Below, in pieces: positions 55,294 through 64,000 of a DNA stretch of 64,000 bases. Each line of letters begins with the position of its first letter. The first letter of the stretch is position 1. Location of the stretch: NCBI RefSeq assembly GCF_013294005.1, contig NZ_JABSNK010000002.1, positions 310,001 to 374,000 on the forward strand. Reading direction: 5' to 3'. Source of the DNA: Flavobacterium gelidicaeli (lineage in GTDB: Bacteria; Bacteroidota; Bacteroidia; Flavobacteriales; Flavobacteriaceae). Both the position numbers and the translations under genes were made by a program. The notes beneath the pieces were generated by a model. It did no database searches. It was not told where the DNA came from and saw only the letters and a program-made list of their open reading frames with translations.

Positions 55294-56028
55294 ATGCAAA
55301 AACTGATTTCCTATCCTATATCGGTAATTTATTACCTACTTTTTAGTCTTACATTAATTATTTTTCATCCTATTCAATGGGTTTGTTTTAATGTTTTTGG
55401 CTACCAAGCCCATAAAAAAAGTGTAGATTATTTGAATTTTTTTCTAATAAAGTGCACCAATCTTGTGGGGACACGGTACAAGTTTGATGGTATTGAACGC
55501 ATTCCTAAGAATGTACCTATCATTTTTGTATGCAACCATCAAAGTATGTATGACATCATTGCGATGATTTGGTTTTTAAGACGTTTTCATTGTAAATTTG
55601 TAAGTAAAAAAGAGTTGGGCTCTGGAATACCTAGTGTTTCTTACAATTTGACTCACGGTGGTTCGGTTTTAATTGATCGAAAAGAACCAAAACAAGCGCT
55701 ACCGGCAATAAAAGGTTTGTCTGAATATATTGAAAAGTACAATCGTTCGGCAGTAATTTTCCCAGAAGGAACACGTAGTAAAACGGGTCACCCTAAACCT
55801 TTTGCTCAAAGCGGACTAAAAATATTATGCAAATATGCGCCCAATGCGTATGTCGTTCCAATAAGCATAAACAACTCTTGGAAAATGGTTAAATTTGGTT
55901 TTTTCCCCGTTGGTTTAGGAAATCGCCTTACCTTTGCAATACACAACCCATTAAAGGTAAGTGAATTTGACTTTGAAGAGTTAATAGAAAAGGCTGAAAG
56001 TGCCGTAGTGAAAGGAATAAAAATTTAA
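55294..56028 (+). CDS. plsC: 1-acyl-sn-glycerol-3-phosphate acyltransferase, second copy
   Basis: A 244-residue PlsC family enzyme with an N-terminal membrane segment (about residues 4-28), the catalytic NHQSMYD (His, Asp; about 81-87), GSVLIDRKEP, the FPEGTRS substrate motif near residue 155, and VVPISIN. It is more typical of PlsC than the copy at 11665, whose motif is FPEGG. Start set by the promoter box. It lies 11 bases ahead of an acyl-ACP desaturase gene, so acyl transfer and acyl desaturation are probably co-expressed, tuning membrane lipids. Confidence 0.93.
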   Translation: MQKLISYPISVIYYLLFSLTLIIFHPIQWVCFNVFGYQAHKKSVDYLNFFLIKCTNLVGTRYKFDGIERIPKNVPIIFVCNHQSMYDIIAMIWFLRRFHCKFVSKKELGSGIPSVSYNLTHGGSVLIDRKEPKQALPAIKGLSEYIEKYNRSAVIFPEGTRSKTGHPKPFAQSGLKILCKYAPNAYVVPISINNSWKMVKFGFFPVGLGNRLTFAIHNPLKVSEFDFEELIEKAESAVVKGIKI

Positions 56029-56039
56029 AATATAATAAA

Positions 56040-57032
56040 ATGTCTATAAAAAACATTCGATTAGAAGTAATGCAGTTTTTAGAAAAAAACGTGGACAGCT
56101 TTGTTGATCAATACTTAATACCTGTTGAGAAAATCTGGCAGCCATCTGATTTTTTACCTAATTCTGAAGGAGATAATTTCTTTGAAGAAGTGAAAGAACT
56201 TCGCGAAATAGCTAAGGATTTACCATACGATTTTTGGGTAACTCTAGTAGGTGATACCATTACTGAAGAAGCTTTGCCTACATATGAATCATGGTTAATG
56301 GACGTAGAAGGAATCGATCAAGTAGAAGGAAAAGGAAATGGTTGGTCTAAATGGATCAGGCAGTGGACTGGAGAGGAAAATCGCCATGGTGATATGCTTA
56401 ACAAGTACTTGTATTTGTCTGGTAGAGTAAATATGCGTGAGATAGAAATGACAACGCAGCACTTAATCAATGACGGTTTTGATATTGGAACAGGTTCTGA
56501 TCCTTATAAAAACTTTGTTTACACTAGTTTTCAAGAATTAGCAACTTATGTTTCTCACAATAGAGTAGCGCAAATGGCTAAGAAATACGGTGATAATAAA
56601 TTGTCAAAAATGTGTAAGATGATTGCTGGAGATGAAATGCGTCACCACCATGCTTACAGTGAATTTGTGACTAGAATTTTTCAAGTAGACCCAAGCGAAA
56701 TGATGCTTGCTTTTCAATATATGATGAAGCAAAAAATTGTTATGCCGGCTCATTTCTTGAGAGAATCTGGACAAAAAATAAGTACAGCCTTTGAACAGTT
56801 TTCTGATTCAGCGCAACGTATTGGGGTTTATACCGCACACGATTATGTTGATATCATGCAAAAATTGATTGATAAATGGGAAATAGATAAAATTACGGGT
56901 TTAACAGATGAAGCCGAAAAAGCACGTGACTATCTAATGAAATTGCCCGGAAGAATGGCAAGAATCTCTGATAGAATTGTAATTCCTCAAGAGTCACATA
57001 TCTTTAAGTGGGTAGAGCCAGCAAGATTGTAA
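56040..57032 (+). CDS. acyl-ACP desaturase (fatty acid desaturase type 2)
   Basis: A 330-residue soluble di-iron desaturase. The two iron-binding motifs are EENRHG (residues 112-117) and DEMRHH (198-203), spaced as in stearoyl-ACP desaturases, with the usual WTGEENRHGDML context. It introduces a cis double bond into ACP-bound fatty acids, lowering membrane viscosity; this suits a cold- or fluctuating-temperature bacterium. Follows plsC by 11 bases. Cytoplasmic; needs ferredoxin-type electrons. Confidence 0.93.
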   Translation: MSIKNIRLEVMQFLEKNVDSFVDQYLIPVEKIWQPSDFLPNSEGDNFFEEVKELREIAKDLPYDFWVTLVGDTITEEALPTYESWLMDVEGIDQVEGKGNGWSKWIRQWTGEENRHGDMLNKYLYLSGRVNMREIEMTTQHLINDGFDIGTGSDPYKNFVYTSFQELATYVSHNRVAQMAKKYGDNKLSKMCKMIAGDEMRHHHAYSEFVTRIFQVDPSEMMLAFQYMMKQKIVMPAHFLRESGQKISTAFEQFSDSAQRIGVYTAHDYVDIMQKLIDKWEIDKITGLTDEAEKARDYLMKLPGRMARISDRIVIPQESHIFKWVEPARL

Positions 57033-57119
57033 TTTTATTAATAAATAAAGAATACTAAATGTTGATTGGTAAGGTGTTAAATCCTTATAAATCAACATTT
57101 TTTTTAAAAAATAAATAGC

Positions 57120-57773
57120 ATGAACAACCACGATATCGTTAGCAAGACAATCACTTTTGTTAAAGAAAAACTTCAAAATGCCGAAGGCGGTCACGACTGG
57201 TTTCATATACAAAGAGTGTATAAAAATAGCTTACTAATTGCTAAAGAGGAAGTGTGTAACTTGACAGTTGTACAACTGGGCGCTTTATTGCATGATATAG
57301 CAGATAGTAAATTTCATAATGGTGATGAGACTGTTGGGCCTAAAACAGCACGTGCCTTTTTAGAATCAGAGGATGTGGATGAGGCAATTATTAATCACGT
57401 CATTAAAATCATAGAGAACATCTCTTTTAAAGGAGGTAATTTTAAAAAGGACTTCTCTTCTATTGAGTTAGCTATTGTTCAAGATGCAGACCGTTTAGAC
57501 GCGATAGGTGCTATTGGAATTGCTAGAACATTCAATTATGGTGGATTTAAAAATAGAGCGTTGTATGATCCTAATATTGCTCCAAATACGCAAATGACAA
57601 AGGAGGAATATAAGAACAATGATTCGCCTACATTAAATCATTTTTATGAGAAACTGTTGTTGCTAAAAGATAAAATGAATACGAATTCAGGAAAAGCAAT
57701 TGCAGCTGAAAGACACCGTTATATGGAAGGTTTTCTTTCGCAGTTTTATGCTGAATGGGATGGGGAGAAGTAA
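57120..57773 (+). CDS. HD domain phosphohydrolase
   Basis: A 217-residue protein with the metal-binding HD superfamily pattern: GGHDWFHIQRVYKNS (first His), LGALLHDIADSKFH (His-Asp pair near residue 59), and VQDADRLDAIGAIG (later Asp). The form, with a YedJ-like layout, is common in bacteria as a predicted nucleotide phosphohydrolase; the substrate is unknown. It follows the desaturase by about 87 bases on the same strand. Confidence 0.88.
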   Translation: MNNHDIVSKTITFVKEKLQNAEGGHDWFHIQRVYKNSLLIAKEEVCNLTVVQLGALLHDIADSKFHNGDETVGPKTARAFLESEDVDEAIINHVIKIIENISFKGGNFKKDFSSIELAIVQDADRLDAIGAIGIARTFNYGGFKNRALYDPNIAPNTQMTKEEYKNNDSPTLNHFYEKLLLLKDKMNTNSGKAIAAERHRYMEGFLSQFYAEWDGEK

Positions 57774-57807
57774 TAGTAAAGACGAGTACGAGGTAGTCTG
57801 CTGATTT

Positions 57808-57866
57808 TATCAGTTAGAATGAATTCGAAATGCAATAGTGATTCTCGACTCCGCTTGAACTGATAA
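57808..57866. repeat. imperfect inverted pair related to the 26-bp repeat
   Basis: The right arm (57841-57866) is, on the minus strand, TTATCAGTTCAAGCGGAGTC then GAGAAT; the left arm starts with the same TTATCAGTT and ends in TTCGAAAT. It shares the AGCGGAGTCGA core with the array near 45.7-46.3 kb, but as a hairpin rather than direct repeats. Confidence 0.55.
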
Positions 57867-57933
57867 ATTAGACTTTTTTATAAATAGTATTACTATGGAT
57901 TTTTACGTGTTTAAAACTAAAAAAAGGCTAATA

Positions 57934-58356
57934 ATGAAATTTAGTTTACTACTGTTTTTAATGTTTACTGTTTTAATTTCATGTAGTTCGCAAAAGAAAC
58001 TTCAAAAGTTTAATGTAACAAGTTACAAAAAAGTAAATAGCGATTACCAATATGGTGGGGAGAAATTGAAATTCAAAGAGAATGTCTATACTCCAATTTT
58101 AACTGTGGTATATAGTAATGAAAAACTGGTTTCCTTATTGCTGTTTAAGTCCGAAGGTGGTATAAATTATAGCGCTAAAGATTTAGATGCAGACACTGTT
58201 TTTAAAAAACTACTAAACATTCCAGATATAAGAACCGTTGCAATTTATGAACAAATCATTGAAGATAATAAGGTAAAGTATCCCATTTCTGGGATTAATA
58301 AAGATGCTGTTTTTTCAATTAGAAACGATAGTTTGTTCATTTATAATAAATTATGA
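57934..58356 (+). CDS. small lipoprotein of unknown function
   Basis: A 140-residue protein whose start at ATG 57934 gives a lipoprotein signal (KFSLLLFLMFTVLISC, Cys17); the reading from 57895 adds 13 residues. The mature part is about 120 residues with YTPILTVVYSNEKLVSLLLFK and FSIRNDSLFIYNKL, suggesting a small beta-rich domain. I do not recognise a family. It ends at a hairpin shared with the convergent gene. Confidence 0.6.
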   Translation: MKFSLLLFLMFTVLISCSSQKKLQKFNVTSYKKVNSDYQYGGEKLKFKENVYTPILTVVYSNEKLVSLLLFKSEGGINYSAKDLDADTVFKKLLNIPDIRTVAIYEQIIEDNKVKYPISGINKDAVFSIRNDSLFIYNKL

Positions 58357-58398
58357 TTTTTAGTCGAAAAGTACTACGGTTTCTCTCGACTAAAAATC
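58355..58398. terminator. bidirectional hairpin between convergent genes
   Basis: Perfect 13-bp arms GATTTTTAGTCGA and TCGACTAAAAATC around an 18-base loop; the arms themselves carry T and A runs. Confidence 0.65.
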
Positions 58399-58408
58399 TA
58401 AATAAGTA

Positions 58409-58810
58409 TTAAATAATCCCTTTTTCTTTCATTTCGATAATTACATCCGAAGCACTTTTAAAAGTAGGTGCTTGCTCAATAATACTACCCACTCTTTTTT
58501 TGTTTAATTTAAATGTGATATCATTTTCTGTGGTAAACAATAATGCAGTTAAAAAGGGGTTGTTCATGTAAGGGAACAAAATAGCATAGGCCTCATCAAG
58601 ACTATGAAAACTCTCAATTTCCTCTGTCTTGTATTTCGCTGATAGCGAAAGGGTATAACCACCCTCTTCCAGCAAAACGGGTCTTATGTAGATGTTTTTC
58701 AATTCGGTGTCACCTATAGTCTTCGCCAAAGTCAATTTGGCATAAGTTCCGTTTTGAATACTTTGTTTTACGCTTTCCCAAAAAAGGGCAAATACTGGCT
58801 CGTATGACAT
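58409..58810 (-). CDS. conserved small cytoplasmic protein, unknown
   Basis: A 133-residue protein without signal or membrane segment. Motifs include YAKLTLAKTIGDTELKNIYIRPVLLEEGGYTLSLSAKYKTEEI and LTALLFTTENDITFKLNK. This looks like the N-terminal accessory domain seen on some Bacteroidetes class I methyltransferase-like proteins, here without the methyltransferase, but I cannot prove it. A -7 box TAATTTTG (58852-58859, minus strand) lies 42 bases upstream. Confidence 0.6.
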   Translation of the reverse strand: MSYEPVFALFWESVKQSIQNGTYAKLTLAKTIGDTELKNIYIRPVLLEEGGYTLSLSAKYKTEEIESFHSLDEAYAILFPYMNNPFLTALLFTTENDITFKLNKKRVGSIIEQAPTFKSASDVIIEMKEKGII

Positions 58811-58912
58811 GAATGTAGTTTAAAGGTTTATTTTCTTTAGATAGAAAGATGCAAAATTAAGTTTTGTTCGTTAAAAGCAACGTGTATTATTAGAAAATTT
58901 TTAAATAACAAG

Positions 58913-58956
58913 AAATCCGTAGCTTGAAGACGAATCATCTATCAGGCTACGGATTT
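58913..58956 (-). terminator. terminator of the crotonase gene
   Basis: Perfect 11-bp arms AAATCCGTAGC and GCTACGGATTT; the minus-strand T-rich tail follows, about 35 bases past the enoyl-CoA hydratase stop. Confidence 0.8.
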
Positions 58957-58989
58957 TTATATTTACTATAATTGTAATTTTTTAAAAGC

Positions 58990-59772
58990 TTATTCTCCTG
59001 GGAAAACTGCTTTTCTTTTTTCTAAAAATGCAGTAGTTCCTTCTTTAAAATCGTCAGTTCCAAAACATTTTCCAAAAGACTTTATCTCGGTATCAAAACC
59101 ATTTTCTCCTTCTTTGTAATTGGCATTTACAGCATTTATTGCCATGCTGATGGCTACTGGAGAGTTTTTCATGATTTTTTGAGCCATAGCAGTACAAAAA
59201 TCAATAAGCTCTACTTGAGGAACCACATGATTGACTAAACCAGTTCTGTGCGCTTCTTGAGCATTTACCATTCCGGCAGTCATGATCATTTCCATAGCGC
59301 GTCCTTTACCCACTAATTGTGGCAAACGCTGCGTACCTCCGTAACCTGGAATAACTCCTAGAGAAACTTCTGGAAGTCCCATTTTAGCATTGTCTGATGC
59401 TACTCTAATATGACAAGCCATGGCAAGTTCTAATCCGCCTCCAAGTGCAAATCCGTTTACAGCTGCAATTACGGGAATCTTTAATTTCTCGACAAAATTA
59501 AATAAGGAATCTTGTCCGTGTGCGGCTAGTTGTACTCCTTCTTCAACGGAGAAGTTAGAGAACTCAGCGATATCAGCTCCGGCAACAAATGCTTTTTCGC
59601 CACTACCAGTAAGGATTACTACTCTTGTTTGTTTGTCTTTTGCAACAGTTTCAAACGCCAGGTGCAATTCTTCAATAGTTGCTTTGTTTAAAGCATTCAA
59701 TTTTGTTGGACGATTAATCGTTATTGTTGTAATGCTATTATCAGTAGCGATAAGAATGTTTTCGTAAGTCAT
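58990..59772 (-). CDS. enoyl-CoA hydratase/isomerase family protein
   Basis: A 260-residue crotonase. Conserved segments are NRPTKLNALN at the N-terminus, GEKAFVAGADIAEF (oxyanion hole), and FALGGGLELAMACHIRVASDNAKMGLPEVSLGVIPGYGGTQRLP with the two catalytic Glu positions of hydratases (in GGGLELA and MGLPEV). Expected to hydrate trans-2-enoyl-CoA in fatty acid or amino acid catabolism. It follows the sensor kinase gene by nine bases, so it is probably its co-transcribed partner, with no obvious functional tie. Confidence 0.93.
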   Translation of the reverse strand: MTYENILIATDNSITTITINRPTKLNALNKATIEELHLAFETVAKDKQTRVVILTGSGEKAFVAGADIAEFSNFSVEEGVQLAAHGQDSLFNFVEKLKIPVIAAVNGFALGGGLELAMACHIRVASDNAKMGLPEVSLGVIPGYGGTQRLPQLVGKGRAMEMIMTAGMVNAQEAHRTGLVNHVVPQVELIDFCTAMAQKIMKNSPVAISMAINAVNANYKEGENGFDTEIKSFGKCFGTDDFKEGTTAFLEKRKAVFPGE

Positions 59773-59781
59773 GGTATTTAT

Positions 59782-61251
59782 TTATGAGTTAATTATAGGA
59801 AGAGAAACGGTAAATTTTGTTCCTTTTCCAAATTCAGTTTCAAAGGTAATTGTTCCTTTATAATTTTCGATAATGTTTTTTATGATCCCTAATCCAAGGC
59901 CCATTCCGCTGCTTTTTGTAGTAAACTTAGGTTCGAATATACGACTTATATCTTGTGGTTTTACCCCCACGCCGTTGTCTTCTACAGAAATTAGTACATT
60001 ATTATCTTGTTTTTTTACCGTTACAGCAACTTTTTTATTTCGACCTTCAGGAATAGATTGAATGGCATTTTTAACCAAATTTGTAATAATTCGGATCAGT
60101 TGCGTTCGGTCTATTTTCGAAATAATTTCGGGAGATTCTTTTTCGAAAACAATGTGTTCTTCATTGAAAATATCCAGCGTCAATTCAACAACTTCTACCA
60201 CATTTAGCGTTTCGTTTTGCTGTGCTGGCATCGATGCAAAGTTAGAAAAAGCTGAAGCCACCGCATTCATCGTGTCAATTTGCTGAATCAAGGTCTCCGA
60301 GTAATCCTTCATCTTTTGAATGATATTGGGGTCTTCGGGACTAAATCTTCGTTGGAAACTTTGAACCGTCAAACGCATTGGCGTAAGCGGATTCTTGATT
60401 TCATGTGCCACTTGTTTCGCCATTTCGCGCCAAGCTTCTTCTCTTTCACTTTGGGCTAATTTTACGGCACTTATTTCCAGCTCGTCTACCATTCGATTAT
60501 AAGCAGCAATCAATAAGTTAATTTCTTTACTGCTGGCTTCGAGTACGATTTTCTTGTTTTTTTGATTAAAACTAGTCTCGTTTAAACGGTCGGATATTGT
60601 TTTTAAAGACTTCGTGATATAAGATGATAGAAAGTATGCTATAGCAAAAGCGACTATTAACATAAATGAATATACTTGTCCCAACCGAATAAGAAAGTTG
60701 TTTAGCTCTTTGTCATAGAAACCATCATCTTCCAGGTAAGGCAGGTTTAAAACACCTAAGGGTTTGAATTTATCATCTTTGATTTGGGTGTAAGAGGAGC
60801 GGTTTTTTACTCCGTTTACGGTTTTAATATCTACGTAACGTTTTTCTATAGAAGAGCGTACGAGTTTTAAAATGTATTTAGGTATAGGTGGGGCCGCTTT
60901 ATCAACAGAAAAATTTTCTTTGGATGATTTTAAGAGTACTCCGTCAAGATTATAGATATTGATTTCAATATTATGAATGTGTGCCAGTTCGTGAATTTTA
61001 TCCTTGAAAATTAAATCTAAATTATCAGTAGTTAAGGGGTAAGTAGTAGTAGAAAGCACATAATTAATATGTTCTTTTACCGCATTTTCTTTACGTTCTA
61101 AACGTTCTTGATGGTATTCTTTTGCTTCGGTTTTAAATTGAATGATCGAGATTGAAGCCAGTAATACTGAGGCTAGAATTATCAGTACGATCATCGAAAG
61201 AAAAATTCGAATTCGTAGTGATAGCATTGATAATTTAAAACCTTTTAGCAT
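59782..61251 (-). CDS. sensor histidine kinase, NtrY-like
   Basis: A 489-residue inner-membrane kinase. Two membrane helices (about 14-36 and 195-212) enclose a periplasmic sensor loop of about 155 residues. A HAMP-like linker (KSLKTISDRLNETSF) leads to the dimerisation domain with phospho-acceptor His near 285 in QVAHEIKNPLTPMRL, then the ATPase with NLVKNAIQSIPEG, DNGVG and GMGLGLGIIKN. The layout resembles NtrY-type kinases. No response regulator is adjacent, so it may act through a distant partner. Confidence 0.9.
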   Translation of the reverse strand: MLKGFKLSMLSLRIRIFLSMIVLIILASVLLASISIIQFKTEAKEYHQERLERKENAVKEHINYVLSTTTYPLTTDNLDLIFKDKIHELAHIHNIEINIYNLDGVLLKSSKENFSVDKAAPPIPKYILKLVRSSIEKRYVDIKTVNGVKNRSSYTQIKDDKFKPLGVLNLPYLEDDGFYDKELNNFLIRLGQVYSFMLIVAFAIAYFLSSYITKSLKTISDRLNETSFNQKNKKIVLEASSKEINLLIAAYNRMVDELEISAVKLAQSEREEAWREMAKQVAHEIKNPLTPMRLTVQSFQRRFSPEDPNIIQKMKDYSETLIQQIDTMNAVASAFSNFASMPAQQNETLNVVEVVELTLDIFNEEHIVFEKESPEIISKIDRTQLIRIITNLVKNAIQSIPEGRNKKVAVTVKKQDNNVLISVEDNGVGVKPQDISRIFEPKFTTKSSGMGLGLGIIKNIIENYKGTITFETEFGKGTKFTVSLPIINS

Positions 61252-61324
61252 TTTATATAGTTGTCTGTATTCTGTTATGAGTTTTTAGTTGCGCCATTCA
61301 GTTTTGATTATAAGTTTGGAACTA

Positions 61325-61882
61325 CTAATTATTGTTCTTTTCTCGTATTCTTTTATAGAATTTAAAGCCCAACATAATGATAACCGAGAACGAGATGATG
61401 CCTATTACTCCATAAATCCAGTTGAAGGCATTTTTTAAAACGACTAAAAAAACCACTGCAAAAAGAATAATTGTTGCTCCTTCATTCCATATACGCATGA
61501 AGTTAGAAGTGTAATTTACTTTGTTTTCCTGCAATTGCTTGAAAATTTGGTGGCATTTAGCATGGTATAAATACAACACAAATACAAAGCCAAGTTTAAC
61601 ATGCATCCAAGGCATTTTTAACCAAGCGTTTCCTAAATCAGTAAAAAACAACATCCAGAAAGCAAAAATGCTCGCTAGAATAGCTGAAGGCCAAGTGATG
61701 ATATACCACATACGGTACGTCATTAACTTAAATTGTTTTTGTAAAATTTCCTTTTCAGGTGATGGTTTGTCAGCAGCTTCAATTTGGTAAACAAATAAGC
61801 GTACAATATTAAATAAACCTACAAACCAAGTAATAACAAAGATGAGGTGTAGTGATTTAATGTAATTATAGTATTGATCCAT
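61325..61882 (-). CDS. hemJ: protoporphyrinogen oxidase HemJ (CopD-like)
   Basis: A 185-residue four-helix inner-membrane protein of the UPF0093/HemJ family: YIKSLHLIFVITWFVGLFNIVRLFVYQ (conserved His11), KLMTYRMWYIITWPSAIL and MPWMHVKLGFVFVLYLYHAKCH (conserved His). HemJ oxidises protoporphyrinogen IX to protoporphyrin IX, the step before ferrochelatase. A ferrochelatase gene lies one gene away on the same strand, so a heme role is well supported. Its start overlaps the 3' end of the MATE gene by 17 bases. Confidence 0.88.
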   Translation of the reverse strand: MDQYYNYIKSLHLIFVITWFVGLFNIVRLFVYQIEAADKPSPEKEILQKQFKLMTYRMWYIITWPSAILASIFAFWMLFFTDLGNAWLKMPWMHVKLGFVFVLYLYHAKCHQIFKQLQENKVNYTSNFMRIWNEGATIILFAVVFLVVLKNAFNWIYGVIGIISFSVIIMLGFKFYKRIREKNNN

Positions 61883-63224
61883 CAGGGTGTTTTGTTAGTT
61901 TGGTGTTCATTTCTTTTTTTAAGAAATAAGCAGTGATCATTGTTGATAAAACATCGGCAATTGGGAAAGAAACCCAAACGCCAAAAATACCGAAAAAATT
62001 TGGTAGAATAAGTACTAGCGGAATTAAGAAAAAACCTTGCTTGCTTAAAGTCAAGAATAATGCTTTTTTTGCTTTCCCAGCTGCTTGAAAATAAGCAGCA
62101 CCTATTAACTGAATAGCAATAATGGGAGAAGCCGCAAAGACCCACCTCAAGGCATTAGGAGTTTCGGCAATAACTTGTGGATCTGTGGTAAAAACAGCGA
62201 CAATAGGTTTTGCAAAAAATAGAATAAAGACAAATATAAAAGCAGCTAAAAGAGCCGCATATTTAATCGATATTTGGATGCTTTCCTTTACTCTTTCAAA
62301 ATTGTTTGATCCATAGTTGTAACCAGCAATAGGGATAAATCCTTGGGTGATTCCAAGAACGGGAAATAAAGCAAACATTAACATGCGACTTATGATTCCG
62401 TAGACTGCTAAGGAATGTTCTCCTCCATAAGTATACAGTGTATGATTTAGAATAATAGAAAGAATACTTATTACGCCTTGTCTCGAAAAAGTAACAAAAC
62501 TCAATGTCGTAATCTCTTTTATTATGGGGAAATGAAATTTAAAATGCCTTGATTTTAACTTTAGTTCGCTTTTGTATCTAAAAAACCAAAAAACAAAAAC
62601 AAAACACATAAAATAGGATATAGAAGTTGCTAATGCAGCTCCAAACATCCCTAAATTCATTATTTTTATAAACACAACATCTAATATAATGTTGACAAAT
62701 GCCGGAATAATCATGGCATACATGGCAAATTTTGCTTTCCCTTCGGCACGTATAATGTTGTTTCCCATCATGCAAAGCGCTAAAAACGGTACAGATAATA
62801 TGATGGGAAAAAAGAATTCGGTTGCTGGCTTAACAATGGCACCTTTAGCGCCAAAAAGCAATAACATGTCTTCACTAAAAAACATGCCTAGTAGTACAAA
62901 CACAGATGCCATTAAAAAGGTCATCATAATTTGATTGGCAAAAGTGAACAAGGCTTTCTCTTTGTCATTTGCTCCTAGCGCACGTGAAAGCACAGAGCCA
63001 CCACCCACTCCTATTGCCATTCCTAATGAGGAGATGAAAAAGGTGATGGGCAGGACAACGGTTACTGCCGCAATGGCTAAAGAACCAATCCATTGACCAA
63101 CAAATATGGTGTCAATTAAAATATTAACCGACATAAATAAAATTCCCACCGATGCTGGAACTGCTTGTTTTATCAAGAGTTTTTTAATGTCTTGGGTTCC
63201 TAGTTCCTCTGCACTAACCGCCAT
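61866..63224 (-). CDS. MATE family efflux transporter
   Basis: A 452-residue polytopic membrane protein with about twelve hydrophobic segments and the MATE N-terminus (IKKLLIKQAVPASVGILFMSVNILIDTIFVGQWIG). It also carries GVGGGSVLSRALGAND, the conserved MatE region. Expected function is sodium- or proton-coupled export of cationic compounds or metabolites. It starts directly after hemH and overlaps hemJ, so it may be co-transcribed with heme synthesis, with porphyrin export as a speculative option. Confidence 0.88.
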   Translation of the reverse strand: MAVSAEELGTQDIKKLLIKQAVPASVGILFMSVNILIDTIFVGQWIGSLAIAAVTVVLPITFFISSLGMAIGVGGGSVLSRALGANDKEKALFTFANQIMMTFLMASVFVLLGMFFSEDMLLLFGAKGAIVKPATEFFFPIILSVPFLALCMMGNNIIRAEGKAKFAMYAMIIPAFVNIILDVVFIKIMNLGMFGAALATSISYFMCFVFVFWFFRYKSELKLKSRHFKFHFPIIKEITTLSFVTFSRQGVISILSIILNHTLYTYGGEHSLAVYGIISRMLMFALFPVLGITQGFIPIAGYNYGSNNFERVKESIQISIKYAALLAAFIFVFILFFAKPIVAVFTTDPQVIAETPNALRWVFAASPIIAIQLIGAAYFQAAGKAKKALFLTLSKQGFFLIPLVLILPNFFGIFGVWVSFPIADVLSTMITAYFLKKEMNTKLTKHPDGSIL

Positions 63225-64000
63225 TTAGTAAGCTAACTTTTGAGATATCGCCCAGCTATTAATCCAGTTACTTGCTGTTGTACACCACTCATCGCCGTCA
63301 TTCAAACATGGAATTGCTTTAAATTCTTCACCGCCGTGAGCTTTGAATTCATGGTTGGCTTCCATTGCAATCTCTTCAAGTGTTTCTAAACAGTCAGATA
63401 CAAATGCAGGAGTGACTACAGCTAGTTTTTTGATTCCTTTTTCAGGCATTTTATTTACTTCAACATCAGTGTATGGTGTTAACCATTTATCACCCGCTAA
63501 ACGAGATTGAAAAGTTTGGCTGTATTTTCCTTCTGGAATGCCTAATAGTTTAACCACTTGTTTTGTGGTTTCATAACATTGATGACGGTAGCAAAACTCA
63601 TGTGCAGGTGATGGAGTGTTACAACAAGAACCATCAATTTTACAGTGCGATTTTGTTACATCTGTTTTACGAATGTGTCGCTCAGGTATTCCGTGATAAG
63701 AAAATAATAAGTGATCATAATCAAAACCTTCTAAATGTCCTTTTATAGAATCGGCTAAGTTTTTTAGATAATCGGGTTTGTTGTAAAAAGCAGGAACCGA
63801 AGTAAATTTCATTTCTGGAAAATGCTTTTTACGCAATTCCTCAGCTAAAACTAATATAGTTGTCGTTGATGCCATAGCATGCTGTGGATACAACGGGAAA
63901 AGTAGTACTTCAGTAACTCCTTTGTCTCTTAGTTCTTGTAATCCTGCTAGTATAGACGGGTTTCCATAACGCATAGCTAGGGAAACGGGTATCTCAACTT
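63225..64000 (-). CDS. hemH: ferrochelatase, C-terminal part, cut by the window edge
   Basis: The reading frame stays open to the window end, giving about 258 residues that lack the N-terminus. It shows LLFSYHGIPERHIRK (active-site His), a Cys-rich segment CKIDGSCCNTPSPAHEFCYRHQC that may be metal-binding, and VVTPAFVSDCLETLEEIAMEANHEF with the conserved Glu. Ferrochelatase inserts iron into protoporphyrin IX. The cysteine cluster is typical of some bacterial forms that carry a [2Fe-2S] cluster, but that ligand role is inference. It heads a cluster with MATE and hemJ. Confidence 0.9.
   Translation of the reverse strand, partial: VEIPVSLAMRYGNPSILAGLQELRDKGVTEVLLFPLYPQHAMASTTTILVLAEELRKKHFPEMKFTSVPAFYNKPDYLKNLADSIKGHLEGFDYDHLLFSYHGIPERHIRKTDVTKSHCKIDGSCCNTPSPAHEFCYRHQCYETTKQVVKLLGIPEGKYSQTFQSRLAGDKWLTPYTDVEVNKMPEKGIKKLAVVTPAFVSDCLETLEEIAMEANHEFKAHGGEEFKAIPCLNDGDEWCTTASNWINSWAISQKLAY

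Overview
The window is a low-GC chromosomal segment from a member of the Flavobacteriaceae, most likely Flavobacterium. Supporting signs are Bacteroidetes-type promoters (TAnnTTTG -7 boxes), type IX secretion (T9SS) type B sorting domains, PorP/SprF-family proteins, a giant SprB-type gliding adhesin, an HU-CCDC81/SPOR protein, and housekeeping proteins (RecA, TrpS, Pgk, RnpA) of flavobacterial character. I saw no rRNA, tRNA, CRISPR array, transposase or prophage gene.

Layout. Positions 1-7.8 kb are accessory: a lipoprotein, an OsmC-like protein, an MFS exporter, an NmrA-type NAD(P)-binding protein, an AraC regulator, a secreted tandem SnoaL-like protein, and a TetR regulator next to an AhpD-like/carboxymuconolactone decarboxylase gene, followed by an EthD-like protein and an uncharacterised protein. 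Two matching palindromes, one on the tetR -7 box and one ahead of the AhpD-like gene, predict the TetR operators. Positions 8-19 kb are mainly housekeeping: an HU/SPOR protein, dprA, trpS, a PlsC acyltransferase, a lipoprotein-sigma factor-membrane-spanning beta-barrel operon, a paralogous lipoprotein, recA, a thioesterase, a DoxX-like protein and holB.

Positions 19.4-45.6 kb hold a 26-kb gliding-motility operon in the order small exported protein, beta-helix protein, sprC, sprD, sprB, sprF. SprF (PorP family) is expected to help export SprB through the T9SS. SprB (5886 aa) has an N-terminal domain, a DUF11 domain, a long array of SprB-type Ig-like modules and a C-terminal type B sorting domain. 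The modules are arranged in a seven-module super-repeat of about 1.74 kb, traceable through at least six units. SprD joins a PorP/SprF-like N-terminus to a TolA-like Ala/Lys helix of about 36 17-residue repeats and a SPOR-like C-terminus.

Positions 45.6-64 kb contain a 26-bp repeat array, pgk, a LysM transglycosylase followed by a decayed LysM remnant, a DUF4837 lipoprotein, an ElaA-type acetyltransferase, a tandem OmpA protein, an S41 protease, a DUF4349 protein, rnpA, a second PlsC with an acyl-ACP desaturase and an HD hydrolase, small unknowns, a crotonase with a histidine kinase, and a hemH-MATE-hemJ cluster cut by the window end.
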